From the NCBI GenBank assembly GCA_902590245.1, contig CACIWG010000003.1, forward strand, positions 21,602 through 85,601: DNA of 64,000 nucleotides, written 5' to 3'. Source of the stretch: an uncultured SAR116 cluster alpha proteobacterium. Its GTDB lineage: Bacteria; Pseudomonadota; Alphaproteobacteria; Puniceispirillales; Marisalimonadaceae. A model generated the notes under the pieces. It saw only the letters and a program-made list of their open reading frames with translations, was not told where the DNA came from and ran no database searches. Made by a program: the position numbers and the translations under genes. Below are positions 1 through 8,039 of the stretch, in pieces. Every line of letters starts with the position of its first letter. The stretch's first letter is position 1.

Positions 1-454
1 TTATTTTAAAAATATTTGTTGAAAATAATAATATTAAGCTTTTCTTTTGATCTTTGTTTCGAAATATATTGTTCTTAAATGCTAATGCTAAAGAATTTTC
101 GTCATTATTTTTAAATGCCTTGATATAAATTTTCTGTCTCCCCATATATGAAGATATTAATTTCTTCATATTGTTAGCAACAGATACATCTCCAGCACCT
201 AGTTCTCTTAAGGAAAAATCTAAATCTCTAAAAATAATATCAAATAGTTTTTGAGATAATACTAAACCCTCATCTTTGATTTTTGATAATCTAAAAACAA
301 CTAAAATAGTTATTAATACAAGCATATCATATCTTCCATCAATTGTGTCTGGGACTTTATATTTAGTGTAAAAGATTTTATTTCTAGAAAACTTTACGAT
401 TTTCTGATAGATATCATTAGAAATTGTTTCATATTTTTTTTTTTTAAAAAACAT
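1..454 (-). CDS. Ubiquinol-cytochrome c chaperone family protein (C-terminus cut by window edge)
   Basis: Not in the ORF track because it runs off the left edge. I translated the complement from the ATG at 454: it is open for 151 codons to base 1. Residues about 78-92 read DLDFSLRELGAGDVSV, the signature of the ubiquinol-cytochrome c chaperone family (Cbp3-like), which assists cytochrome bc1 assembly. In many alphaproteobacteria this gene lies next to a bamE/omlA lipoprotein gene, as here. The N-terminus begins with a Lys-rich run encoded by an A12 tract, prone to slippage. The start codon is only 8 bp from the divergent bamE start. The family call rests on motif and neighbour recognition. 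Confidence 0.8.
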   Translation of the reverse strand, partial: MFFKKKKYETISNDIYQKIVKFSRNKIFYTKYKVPDTIDGRYDMLVLITILVVFRLSKIKDEGLVLSQKLFDIIFRDLDFSLRELGAGDVSVANNMKKLISSYMGRQKIYIKAFKNNDENSLALAFKNNIFRNKDQKKSLILLFSTNIFKI

Positions 455-462
455 ACAATAAA

Positions 463-909
463 ATGACCTTAAAACTAATTAAACTTAATATTTTGTTATT
501 TCTAGTATCATGTAGCATTTCATTTGACAAAGAAATTATAAATTATGGTCCAAATTTAAAATCTTTTAACACTATAAATATTAAAAAAGGTGAGACTAAA
601 AGATCTTTTATAATACAAAAACTTGGCCCACCTTCATTTACCAACCCATATGATCAGAATAATGTTTACTACATTTCACAAGAGATGAAAAGAGAAATTG
701 GAAAAGTTAACCAGTTTCAAAAAGTAAGCTTTTTAGAGATTATTTATGATAAAAAAGGTAAAGTCATTGAATTTTATTATAAAAAAGAAAATTTACCTAA
801 TGATGTAACTCTAAGTGAATTAGAAGAACAATCTATAGCTGAAGATAGAACTACATTTGAATTTTTAAGAAATATTTTAAGTAATTTAAGAAGAAGAAAT
901 GAAAATTAA
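463..909 (+). CDS. bamE: Outer membrane assembly lipoprotein BamE (SmpA/OmlA family)
   Basis: Small lipoprotein (148 aa) expected to be part of the BAM complex, which inserts beta-barrel proteins into the outer membrane; its partner bamA is at 45354-47618. The N-terminus has a short basic region, a hydrophobic stretch and a lipobox LVSC ending at Cys17, so signal peptidase II processing is predicted. The segment IIQKLGPPSFTNPYDQNNVYYI (about 50-71) is the conserved BamE pattern of a Gly-x-Pro turn followed by an aromatic strand. The C-terminus is charged. Its stop overlaps the convergent thiL stop by 4 bp. There is no room for a private upstream leader between it and the divergent chaperone gene. 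Confidence 0.85.
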   Translation: MTLKLIKLNILLFLVSCSISFDKEIINYGPNLKSFNTINIKKGETKRSFIIQKLGPPSFTNPYDQNNVYYISQEMKREIGKVNQFQKVSFLEIIYDKKGKVIEFYYKKENLPNDVTLSELEEQSIAEDRTTFEFLRNILSNLRRRNEN

Positions 910-1838
910 AAATGTTTGTATGCGTTTATATCTATTGGTTTATTACTAGACGTAACTTGTCCGTTTTTCCCACTTTTTACATAACCAATATTTGTTACTC
1001 TTAAATTATGTACTTTTGCTAATTTATTAATGTTTTCTTTATAAATTTTTGGTGCAGTAAATAATAGTTCATAATCGTCACCTCCAATTAATGCAGCATT
1101 CAGTCTTTGTTCATAAGATAACAAATCAATATTTGAGATTGGTAGATTTTTAAGATTAATTACAAACTCTAAATTTGATGAACGAGCTAAATGTCCACAA
1201 TCTTGAACAAATCCATCCGAAATGTCTATCATTGATGATACAAAATCTCTGATGGAAGAAGAAAAATCTATCCTAGGCTGTGGTAAATAATACTTTAATT
1301 TCGCTTTAGAAAATATTTTATCATTTTTATTTATATTTAATAATCCAATGTTTGATAAACCTAAATCTCCAGTTACATATAATAGATCGCTTACCTTTGC
1401 ATTTGATCTACTTATACATTTTCCACTTGGAACAGTGCCTATAATATTAATTGTTATTGTAATTATATCTATAGAAGCTGTTAAATCTCCACCAAGCAAT
1501 TTAATTTTATACTCTTTTTGATCTTCTTTTAATCCTTTTGCAAAAATTTTAATAAAATCATTCGCTTTTGCCTTAGGCAAACTTATCGATAAACTGTAAA
1601 ATTCAGGGTCAGCACACATTGCAGCTAAATCAGAAAGATTAGTTCTTAATGCTTTTTTTGCAATTAAATCAGGCGATTCATTACCTTTAAAATGTATTTT
1701 TTCAACAATCGTATCAGTTGAAACTACGTAATCTAATCCTATTTTTGGTCTAAAAATTGCCCCATCATTCGATAAAAATTGACTCTCGATTGATGAAATT
1801 GGTAATAAATACTTTTTGATTAATTCAAACTCATCCAT
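906..1838 (-). CDS. thiL: Thiamine-monophosphate kinase
   Basis: ATP-dependent kinase (310 aa) converting thiamine monophosphate to thiamine diphosphate, the last cofactor step. PurM/AIR-synthase-like fold: N-terminal metal/ATP segment LSNDGAIF (about 22-29), then DYVVSTDTIVEKIHF, LLGGDLTAS (about 115), DISDGFVQDCGHLA (about 203-216) and GGDDYELLFTAP (about 252-263), all ThiL hallmarks. Length is normal for the family. It is the last gene of the rib/nusB operon, 7 bp after nusB, a common alphaproteobacterial arrangement. No other thiamine genes are in this window, so it could serve salvage or de novo synthesis. Confidence 0.95.
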   Translation of the reverse strand: MDEFELIKKYLLPISSIESQFLSNDGAIFRPKIGLDYVVSTDTIVEKIHFKGNESPDLIAKKALRTNLSDLAAMCADPEFYSLSISLPKAKANDFIKIFAKGLKEDQKEYKIKLLGGDLTASIDIITITINIIGTVPSGKCISRSNAKVSDLLYVTGDLGLSNIGLLNINKNDKIFSKAKLKYYLPQPRIDFSSSIRDFVSSMIDISDGFVQDCGHLARSSNLEFVINLKNLPISNIDLLSYEQRLNAALIGGDDYELLFTAPKIYKENINKLAKVHNLRVTNIGYVKSGKNGQVTSSNKPIDINAYKHF

Positions 1839-1845
1839 ATTTCAA

Positions 1846-2295
1846 TTATTCACTTTTTAATAGACTGTTCAAAAAACCATTTGCAAAATCTGGTTCACCA
1901 CAAAAGTTACTAAATAAGCTAACATACTCATTAATAATTGTTTTTTTATCAAATTTTTTAAAAAATCTAAGTTCAAAAACAGACAATCTTAAAATATTAA
2001 GTTCATTTGTCCCCAATCGTCCAATTTTCCAATCTTTAGACAAATATTTTTTTATAATTGAGTCATACACATTTTTGTTTTCATCAAAATTTTTTAACAA
2101 ATCAGATAATAATTTAGTGTCCAGTTCTTTAATTTCCAATTTTTCAAGCAAGAATTTTTTATAATGCATATCATAAGTTGATATTGATTCAAAAAGAGGT
2201 TGGTTATTATATTGGTGTAGGTATAAAATTTGTACAGCAGCAATTCTAGATGCAGTTTTTTTTCTAATAGATTTATGTCTAATATTATCAATCAA
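1846..2295 (-). CDS. nusB: Transcription antitermination factor NusB
   Basis: All-helical RNA-binding protein (149 aa) that with S10 binds boxA in rRNA leaders and supports processive rRNA transcription. The N-terminal KTASRIAAVQILYLHQYNN and the later GRLGTNELNILRLSVFEL, TIINEYVSL and FANGFLNSLL are family-typical. The start codon is TTG at 2295, overlapping the ribH TGA as TTGA; no in-frame ATG lies close by, and starting later would cut the conserved first helix. The ribH-nusB-thiL order is standard in alphaproteobacteria. Confidence 0.93.
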   Translation of the reverse strand: MIDNIRHKSIRKKTASRIAAVQILYLHQYNNQPLFESISTYDMHYKKFLLEKLEIKELDTKLLSDLLKNFDENKNVYDSIIKKYLSKDWKIGRLGTNELNILRLSVFELRFFKKFDKKTIINEYVSLFSNFCGEPDFANGFLNSLLKSE

Positions 2296-2738
2296 TTTTT
2301 AACAACATTATTATTATAATTTTTTATTTTCATTAATTCATAGCATGCTGAAGCAGCTTCATTGCCTTTATCAAAAGATCTTTTTAATGCCTGTTCATAG
2401 TTGTATGCTGTGATAATACCATTTCCTAATGGAAATGAATGTTTTAAGGCTAAATCCATCAAACCTCTATTAGTTTCATTACTGACAATCTCAAAATGAT
2501 AAGTTTCTCCTTTTATCACACAACCTAAAGCAACGTAACCTTCATACGAAAACCCAGTATTTTTAGAAGAATTTGCTTGTAAATTTAAAGCTTGAGGTAT
2601 TTCTAATGCACCAGGTACTTCAATTATATTAAAAAGAATTTGTTTTCCATCTAAAAAAGTTACTGCTGACTTTAGTAAATTTTCAGATATTTTTTCATAA
2701 TATTTTGATATAATTATCAATACTTCACCTTTAATCAA
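2292..2738 (-). CDS. ribH: 6,7-dimethyl-8-ribityllumazine synthase
   Basis: Condenses 5-amino-6-ribitylaminouracil with 3,4-dihydroxybutanone 4-phosphate to lumazine, the penultimate riboflavin step. 148 aa, normal length. PGALEIP (about 42-48), GCVIKGETYHFEIV (about 72-85, including the catalytic His), and GNEAASACYELM near the C-terminus are diagnostic. It starts with TTG at 2738, which overlaps the TGA of upstream ribB in the sequence TTGA. The same junction recurs between ribH and nusB, so translational coupling is likely. Confidence 0.95.
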   Translation of the reverse strand: MIKGEVLIIISKYYEKISENLLKSAVTFLDGKQILFNIIEVPGALEIPQALNLQANSSKNTGFSYEGYVALGCVIKGETYHFEIVSNETNRGLMDLALKHSFPLGNGIITAYNYEQALKRSFDKGNEAASACYELMKIKNYNNNVVKN

Positions 2739-3832
2739 TCAAATCTCTCCCAACCAACAATTGACAAATTAAAACCTTTTAATCCAATAGCCTTTAATTT
2801 AGAATTAGATAATAAAATCATTTTTTTTACCCCTAAGTCAGAAAGTATTTGCGCACCTACACCATATTGACGAAGATTACTTTTATCTTTTATGTCAATT
2901 TCTTCGTCCATTTTCAATTTTTTACTTATAAAATCTTTATAAGAATCATTAATTATAATGATTATGCCATTTTTATTTCTGTCAATTTTTTTCATTGCCC
3001 TGAAAATTAAATTATTTTGGCCATTTGCATTTAAATCTTCTAAAACATCAACAATAGGATTAAATGAATGAACTCTGACCATGGTATCATTTTTTGAAGT
3101 CACTACTCCTTTAATTAAAGCTAAATGTTCGACTTCATCTATTAAACTTTTATAAACTATTATTCGCCAAGATCCAGTTGTTGAACTATCAAATGGTTTT
3201 TCATATACTCTAACTAATAAATTTTCATTCTTTCTTCTGTAAGCAATTAAATCTGCGATTGTACCAATTTTTATTTCATGCTTTTTTGCAAATTTTATTA
3301 AATCTGGTAATCTTGCCATTTCACCATTATCTTTCATTATTTCACAAATAACACCAGATGGATTTAATCCACAAATTTTTGCAATATCAACTACAGCTTC
3401 TGTATGTCCAGCTCTTATTAAAGTTCCTCCACTTCTAGCAATAATTGGAAAAACATGGCCAGGAGTAGTGATATGACTTTCATCATTTTGCTCATTAATA
3501 GCAGTTTTAATAGTAATTGATCTATCTGACGCTGAAATTCCAGTTGTAACGCCATGTGTCGCTTCAATTGACTGGGTAAAAGCAGTGTCGTATCTTGATT
3601 CGTTTCTTCTTTCCATCAAAGATAAACCTAATTTATCAGATTGTTGTTTAGTAATAGCCAAACAAATTAAGCCTCTACCATGTGTAGCCATAAAGTTTAT
3701 AACATTAGGATTTACAAAATCACCAAGAACACAAAGGTCACCTTCATTTTCCCTATTTTCATCATCAATTAATATAAAAATCTTACCTTGAGAAGCTTCC
3801 TTAATTACATCTTCAATACTAGATACTTCCAT
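2735..3832 (-). CDS. ribB: 3,4-dihydroxy-2-butanone 4-phosphate synthase with degenerate GTP cyclohydrolase II-like domain (RibBX type)
   Basis: Residues 1 to about 205 are a full RibB: DDENRENEGDLC (about 23-34), FMATHGRGLICLA, ESRYDTAFTQSIEA, TPGHVFPIIARSGG and RAGHTEAVVD, covering the acidic metal site and ribulose-5-phosphate site. Residues about 206-365 align in layout with RibA (GTP cyclohydrolase II), but where RibA has VRVHSECLTGD...CDCG this protein has VRVHSFNPIVDVLEDL and no zinc-binding cysteines. It is therefore probably inactive as RibA and matches the RibBX architecture known in proteobacteria. A separate RibA must exist elsewhere if the organism makes riboflavin. Clustered between ribE and ribH. 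Confidence 0.9.
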   Translation of the reverse strand: MEVSSIEDVIKEASQGKIFILIDDENRENEGDLCVLGDFVNPNVINFMATHGRGLICLAITKQQSDKLGLSLMERRNESRYDTAFTQSIEATHGVTTGISASDRSITIKTAINEQNDESHITTPGHVFPIIARSGGTLIRAGHTEAVVDIAKICGLNPSGVICEIMKDNGEMARLPDLIKFAKKHEIKIGTIADLIAYRRKNENLLVRVYEKPFDSSTTGSWRIIVYKSLIDEVEHLALIKGVVTSKNDTMVRVHSFNPIVDVLEDLNANGQNNLIFRAMKKIDRNKNGIIIIINDSYKDFISKKLKMDEEIDIKDKSNLRQYGVGAQILSDLGVKKMILLSNSKLKAIGLKGFNLSIVGWERFD

Positions 3833-3833
3833 A

Positions 3834-4451
3834 TTAATTTTCTTTCTTATTTTGATAATTAACTAAATATCTAGAAAGTAAATCAATTTCAACATTAACA
3901 AAATCATTAATTTGTATATTTCTTAAATTTGTATTATCCCATGTAAAAGGAATAACATTGACATTAAAGTAATCGTTTGTAACATCATTTACCGTAAGAG
4001 AGATACCTTCAATAGTAATTGAACCTTTTGAAGCTATGTAGGGTGATATTTCTTTATTTAATTTAATAAACATTATTTTTGAACCATCGTCCTCTAAAAT
4101 ATTTTGCAATTCTAGAACAGTATCAACATGACCAGTAACAAAATGCCCTCCTATCTCATCTCCAACTCTCAGTGCTCTTTCTAAATTTACAATAGTACCA
4201 ATTTTCCAATGTGACAGATTTGTTTTATCCATTGTTTCCTTACTTATATCAAATGTTAAAATATTTTTCCTTTTGTTTGTTAAAGTTAAACAGACACCTG
4301 AACATGCAATTGAACAACCAATTTTTATAAGATTCTCTGGCTTCTCAAAGTCCTCTAAATTAATTGTTAAAATTTCGATATCAACTGAATAGATGCCATT
4401 GTAAACTATATTTTTAACATTGCCCAAAGCTGAGATTATTCCTGAAAACAT
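3834..4451 (-). CDS. ribE: Riboflavin synthase, alpha chain
   Basis: Dismutates two lumazine molecules to riboflavin plus the pyrimidine precursor. The 205 aa form two lumazine-binding beta-barrel repeats: the first opens with MFSGIISALGNV and holds CSIACSGVCLTL (about 47-58); the second opens at about residue 98 with GGHFVTGHVDTV and contains GSITIEGISLTVND. Both repeats look intact. The gene is 3 bp downstream of ribD and 1 bp upstream of ribB, so it is clearly within one transcription unit. Confidence 0.95.
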   Translation of the reverse strand: MFSGIISALGNVKNIVYNGIYSVDIEILTINLEDFEKPENLIKIGCSIACSGVCLTLTNKRKNILTFDISKETMDKTNLSHWKIGTIVNLERALRVGDEIGGHFVTGHVDTVLELQNILEDDGSKIMFIKLNKEISPYIASKGSITIEGISLTVNDVTNDYFNVNVIPFTWDNTNLRNIQINDFVNVEIDLLSRYLVNYQNKKEN

Positions 4452-4454
4452 TTA

Positions 4455-5549
4455 TTAATTAAACCTCCTTAATTCATAAATATCGTCATCAAAAAATTTC
4501 AAATCAATAACTTTCATATTTTTACTATCTGATATTTTTCTTAAACTTAAATTGTTAATAAAGGGTAATCCATCATTTCCGATTATTTTATTAGATCTGA
4601 AAAAAACAATTTGATCAACAAGATTGGATTTAATCATTTCACTACAAAAAATTGTACCACTTTCAATCAACAAATTTTTTATTTTTCTATTTGCTAAATC
4701 GTTTAAAATTAGTTCGAGAAATTTTTTTTTATTATTAAAATAAACTAGTTCTATGTTTTTATGATAATTTTTTATTTTGTTTTTATCATTTGAACAATGA
4801 TATATTATTAAATTTTCTTTTTTTGTATTTTTGAATATTGAATAATCTCCATTTAATTTTAAACCTCTATCAACAATAATTTTCAATGGACTATATTTCT
4901 CTAACCCATTTAATCTACAAGTTAGTTTTGAATCATCTTCTATAATTGTGGAAGTAGTAGTCAAAATACCATCTGATTGAGCCCTTATCATATGTCCAAA
5001 ATTTCTAGACAACTTATTACTTATCCATTTGGAATTTTTATTATTAAGAGCAATTTTTCCATCTAAACTTATCGCCAATTTAATTGTCACAAATGGTCTA
5101 TTTGACAAACAGTTAGTAAGATATCCAATATTAAAATCAATACCCTTATTTGTTAAAAAATCAGGATAAATATTAATTTTAGATTTTCTTAAAATTTCTA
5201 AACCTTGTCCAGATGTTCTTAAATCTGGATCATAATTGCTAATAAAAACCTCCTTAATACCTGACTTCGAGATTAATTCTGCACATGAAGTTCCATTTAT
5301 GCCTTTGTGTGCGCATGGTTCTAGAGTTATGAATAAAGATGAATCTTTTAATTCTGTCTCCGTCATTAATGAGATTAAATTTTCTTCGGCATGCGGTCTT
5401 CCTCCTGGAGAAGTTCTTGCTCTGCCTATAATAAAATTGTTTTTAACAAGAATACAACCAACATTAGGATTCTTCCCAGTTGTACCCATTGCACGATACG
5501 CTTCAAGAAAAGCCTGCTCCATGAAAAATTTTTTTGATAAATCATTCAC
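4455..5549 (-). CDS. ribD: Bifunctional pyrimidine deaminase / 5-amino-6-(5-phosphoribosylamino)uracil reductase
   Basis: Performs the deamination and reduction steps after GTP ring opening in riboflavin synthesis. N-terminal cytidine-deaminase-like domain (about 1-150) with zinc ligands in GGRPHAEENLI and LEPCAHKGINGTSCAELI. C-terminal reductase (about 155-364) with FVTIKLAISLDGKIA, GILTTTSTIIEDDSKLTCR and a late LLIESGTIF segment. The ORF begins at GTG 5549; an internal ATG nine codons later (5522) is an alternative, and neither has a clear Shine-Dalgarno. Lies 14 bp after nrdR, leaving no room for an FMN riboswitch. Confidence 0.92.
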   Translation of the reverse strand: MNDLSKKFFMEQAFLEAYRAMGTTGKNPNVGCILVKNNFIIGRARTSPGGRPHAEENLISLMTETELKDSSLFITLEPCAHKGINGTSCAELISKSGIKEVFISNYDPDLRTSGQGLEILRKSKINIYPDFLTNKGIDFNIGYLTNCLSNRPFVTIKLAISLDGKIALNNKNSKWISNKLSRNFGHMIRAQSDGILTTTSTIIEDDSKLTCRLNGLEKYSPLKIIVDRGLKLNGDYSIFKNTKKENLIIYHCSNDKNKIKNYHKNIELVYFNNKKKFLELILNDLANRKIKNLLIESGTIFCSEMIKSNLVDQIVFFRSNKIIGNDGLPFINNLSLRKISDSKNMKVIDLKFFDDDIYELRRFN

Positions 5550-5563
5550 AATTTAAAAAACTA

Positions 5564-6019
5564 TCAATTATCTTCAATTTGATCTTTTACAAATTTTCCA
5601 AAATCACTTGCTTCTCTAAAATTTCTATAAACAGAAGCGTATCTGATGTAAGCAACATGGTCAATTTGCCCAAGAGCATTCATTACTAATTCACCGATTA
5701 GATCTGATGGTATTTCAGCTTCTCCAGACGACTCTAACTGTCTAACAATACCATTTTGTGCTCTTTCAACAACGTCATTATCAACTTTTCTTTTTCTTAA
5801 TGCTATTTCCATTGATTTTACAATTTTTTCTCTATCAAAAATATTTTTTTTCCCATTTCTTTTAACTACAACAAGTTCTCTTAATTGTATTCTTTCAAAT
5901 GTTGTAAATCGTGATCCACAGCTTGAACATAGTCTTCTTCTTCTTATAGAAGCGCCATCTTCACTAGCTCTTGAATCTTTAACTTGAGTGTCATCAGTCC
6001 CACAAAATGGACAGCGCAT
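5564..6019 (-). CDS. nrdR: Transcriptional repressor NrdR
   Basis: Zinc-ribbon plus ATP-cone repressor (151 aa) of ribonucleotide reductase genes, sensing dNTP/ATP state. The zinc ribbon is complete: [17 protein letters not shown] and [17 protein letters not shown] (four Cys). The ATP-cone follows (about 48-135), containing [18 protein letters not shown] and [14 protein letters not shown]. The ATG at 6019 is preceded by a GGAG Shine-Dalgarno at good spacing. The glyA-nrdR-ribD order is conserved in alphaproteobacteria; no RNR gene is in this window. Confidence 0.96.
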   Translation of the reverse strand: MRCPFCGTDDTQVKDSRASEDGASIRRRRLCSSCGSRFTTFERIQLRELVVVKRNGKKNIFDREKIVKSMEIALRKRKVDNDVVERAQNGIVRQLESSGEAEIPSDLIGELVMNALGQIDHVAYIRYASVYRNFREASDFGKFVKDQIEDN

Positions 6020-6038
6020 AAATAATCTCCAATTTCAA

Positions 6039-7331
6039 TTAGTAAATAGGATATTTTTTACAAATATCAATTATCTTTAAATTTACTTCTTTTTCAATTT
6101 CATAATCAGAAATATTATTTTTAAAACCACAAATTACATCTGAAATAAGATTACCTAAAATTTTAAAATCATTCTCTCTTAATCCTCTTGTTGTCGCTGC
6201 TGATGACCCTAATCTTACACCAGAAGTAATGGATGGTGGAGTTTCGTCAAATGGCACCCCATTTTTGTTGCAAGTAACACCAGCTCTTTCAAGAGCCTGT
6301 TCGCATTTATTTCCAGTAATACCTTTGTTTCTAAGATCTACTAATACGATATGATTATCAGTTCCTCCTGAAACGATGTTTATTCCTCTTTCAATAAGTG
6401 TATTTGATAAGATTTTTGCATTTTTTACAACATTTTGAGTATAAACTTTAAATTCGTCTTTAAGTGCTTCACCAAAGCCTGCAGCTTTACCAGCAATAAC
6501 ATGCATCAAAGGACCACCTTGAAGACCAGGAAAAACTGCAGAATTAATTTTTTTAAATAAGTTTTCATTATTTGTTAAAATCATTCCTCCTCTTCCAGAT
6601 CTCAGAGTCTTATGAGTTGTTGTTGTTACAATGTCTGCGTAATCAATGGGATTTGGGTGAACATTACCGGCAACTAATCCTGAAAAATGAGCCATATCAA
6701 CTAAAAGATAAGAATTGTATTTAGTCGCAATTTCTCTAAATTTTTTAAAATCAATAAATCTAGAGTAAGCTGATCCACCGGCAATAATTATTTTGGGTTT
6801 ATGGATTTTACTTAATTGATCAATTTGATCAAAGTTAATCAATGAATCGTCTTTATTTAATCCATATTGTATTGAATTAAACCACTTACCAGACAGATTA
6901 GGCTTGGCGCCATGAGTTAAGTGTCCACCAGCATCTAAACTCATTCCTAAAATTGTGTCGCCTGGATTTAACAACGCTAAAAAAACTGCCTGATTGGCCT
7001 GAGCACCGGAATGAGGCTGAACATTTACAAATTTTGCATTAAATAATTTTTGAGCTCTCTTAATTGCTAAATCTTCGACTTTATCTACAACTTCACAGCC
7101 ACCATAGTATCTTTTACTAGGGTAGCCCTCAGCATATTTATTTGTTAATACAGAACCTTGTGCTTCCAATACAGATTTTGAAACAAAGTTTTCAGAAGCA
7201 ATCATTTCAATTTGATTTTGTTGCCTTTTTTTTTCTTCATCTAAATACAAACTTAAAATAGGATCATATTCACTTATACTTTTCTCAAAAAAACCTTCCT
7301 CGTAAAATAATATTTTTTTTTGTTCATTCAT
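6039..7331 (-). CDS. glyA: Serine hydroxymethyltransferase
   Basis: PLP enzyme interconverting serine and glycine and charging tetrahydrofolate with a one-carbon unit. 430 aa, usual length. Conserved blocks: [66 protein letters not shown] and [15 protein letters not shown], whose Lys binds PLP. The first roughly 25 residues (to ISEYDP) are a variable leader. It sits 9 bp after rpiB and 19 bp before nrdR in the same operon. Confidence 0.97.
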   Translation of the reverse strand: MNEQKKILFYEEGFFEKSISEYDPILSLYLDEEKKRQQNQIEMIASENFVSKSVLEAQGSVLTNKYAEGYPSKRYYGGCEVVDKVEDLAIKRAQKLFNAKFVNVQPHSGAQANQAVFLALLNPGDTILGMSLDAGGHLTHGAKPNLSGKWFNSIQYGLNKDDSLINFDQIDQLSKIHKPKIIIAGGSAYSRFIDFKKFREIATKYNSYLLVDMAHFSGLVAGNVHPNPIDYADIVTTTTHKTLRSGRGGMILTNNENLFKKINSAVFPGLQGGPLMHVIAGKAAGFGEALKDEFKVYTQNVVKNAKILSNTLIERGINIVSGGTDNHIVLVDLRNKGITGNKCEQALERAGVTCNKNGVPFDETPPSITSGVRLGSSAATTRGLRENDFKILGNLISDVICGFKNNISDYEIEKEVNLKIIDICKKYPIY

Positions 7332-7340
7332 TTTTTTCTC

Positions 7341-7772
7341 TTAACTAATTTTTTTTAATCTTTTTATATGTCTGCCTTTTTCAAACTCAGTAGAGAGAAA
7401 TACATCTATAATTTTCTTTGCTGAGTTTAAGGAAGTGGTTCTTCCACCTATAACTAATACATTAGCATCGTTGTGCTGTCTACTTAGTCTAGCCATATCT
7501 TTGTCTGAACATAAAGCTGCTCTTATATGGGAATGCCTATTCGAAGCTATTGACATACCTATTCCAGTTCCACAAAGTAATATTCCAATATAGTCTATAT
7601 TTTTCCTCATTTTATCAACCAAAATATTAGAGTAATCAGGATAATCTACTGAAGAAGGATCTTTGGGACCAAGATCTATTATTTTAAATGATTTTTTTAA
7701 TAGATACTCTACTATTTGTTCTTTTAAGTAGAAGCCACCATGGTCACAAGATATTAATATATTTTTTTTCAT
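7341..7772 (-). CDS. rpiB: Ribose-5-phosphate isomerase B
   Basis: Interconverts ribose 5-phosphate and ribulose 5-phosphate; the latter is the substrate of RibB encoded downstream. 143 aa. LacAB/RpiB family motifs: SCDHGGFYLKEQI (about 8-20), DLGP, DYPDYS, GILLCGTGIGMSIASNR (catalytic Cys in the CGTG loop) and DANVLVIGGRT. First gene of the glyA-nrdR-rib operon. The 39-bp gap to the DUF1467 gene is AT-rich with no convincing promoter. Confidence 0.95.
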   Translation of the reverse strand: MKKNILISCDHGGFYLKEQIVEYLLKKSFKIIDLGPKDPSSVDYPDYSNILVDKMRKNIDYIGILLCGTGIGMSIASNRHSHIRAALCSDKDMARLSRQHNDANVLVIGGRTTSLNSAKKIIDVFLSTEFEKGRHIKRLKKIS

Positions 7773-7811
7773 AAATTTTTACTTATTAATTGTTTAACAT
7801 AATTTAATAAC

Positions 7812-8039
7812 TTAAACATTATTAAAATGAAAATTTAATAAATAATAAAATATTAAGGATGTAATAAAAGAACTTAAAAAGGATAGAGTTATCTTCAAAA
7901 TTAAATAGGTTTTTTTTGGTGATGAATTAGCATGACCAAATTCGTGTTTCTCAGGTATTTCCAAACCTAATGGCAAAAAAATAAAAAAAAATATTAACCA
8001 AAGTATAAAAACAACTACTAAAAAAGAAATTATACTCAT
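7812..8039 (-). CDS. DUF1467 family small membrane protein
   Basis: 75-aa protein with two predicted membrane segments (about 3-27 and 46-69) and a PLGLEIPEKHEFGHANSSPKK loop between them. In alphaproteobacteria such short DUF1467 proteins typically sit directly downstream of the RNase J gene, and this one overlaps rnj by 4 bp. Function is unknown; the assignment rests on size, topology and position. It ends the nuo-birA-coaX-rnj cluster. Confidence 0.7.
   Translation of the reverse strand: MSIISFLVVVFILWLIFFFIFLPLGLEIPEKHEFGHANSSPKKTYLILKITLSFLSSFITSLIFYYLLNFHFNNV

Noticed and set aside
2094-2291. 65-aa minus-strand ORF overlapping nusB in another frame
   Set aside because: NusB frame is family-conserved; this is an out-of-frame shadow.
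5236-5556. 106-aa plus-strand ORF opposite ribD
   Set aside because: Antisense to the conserved deaminase domain; no recognisable protein.
5550-5563. FMN riboswitch ahead of the rib operon
   Set aside because: Only 14 bp separate nrdR and ribD and no gap within the operon is large enough for the aptamer.
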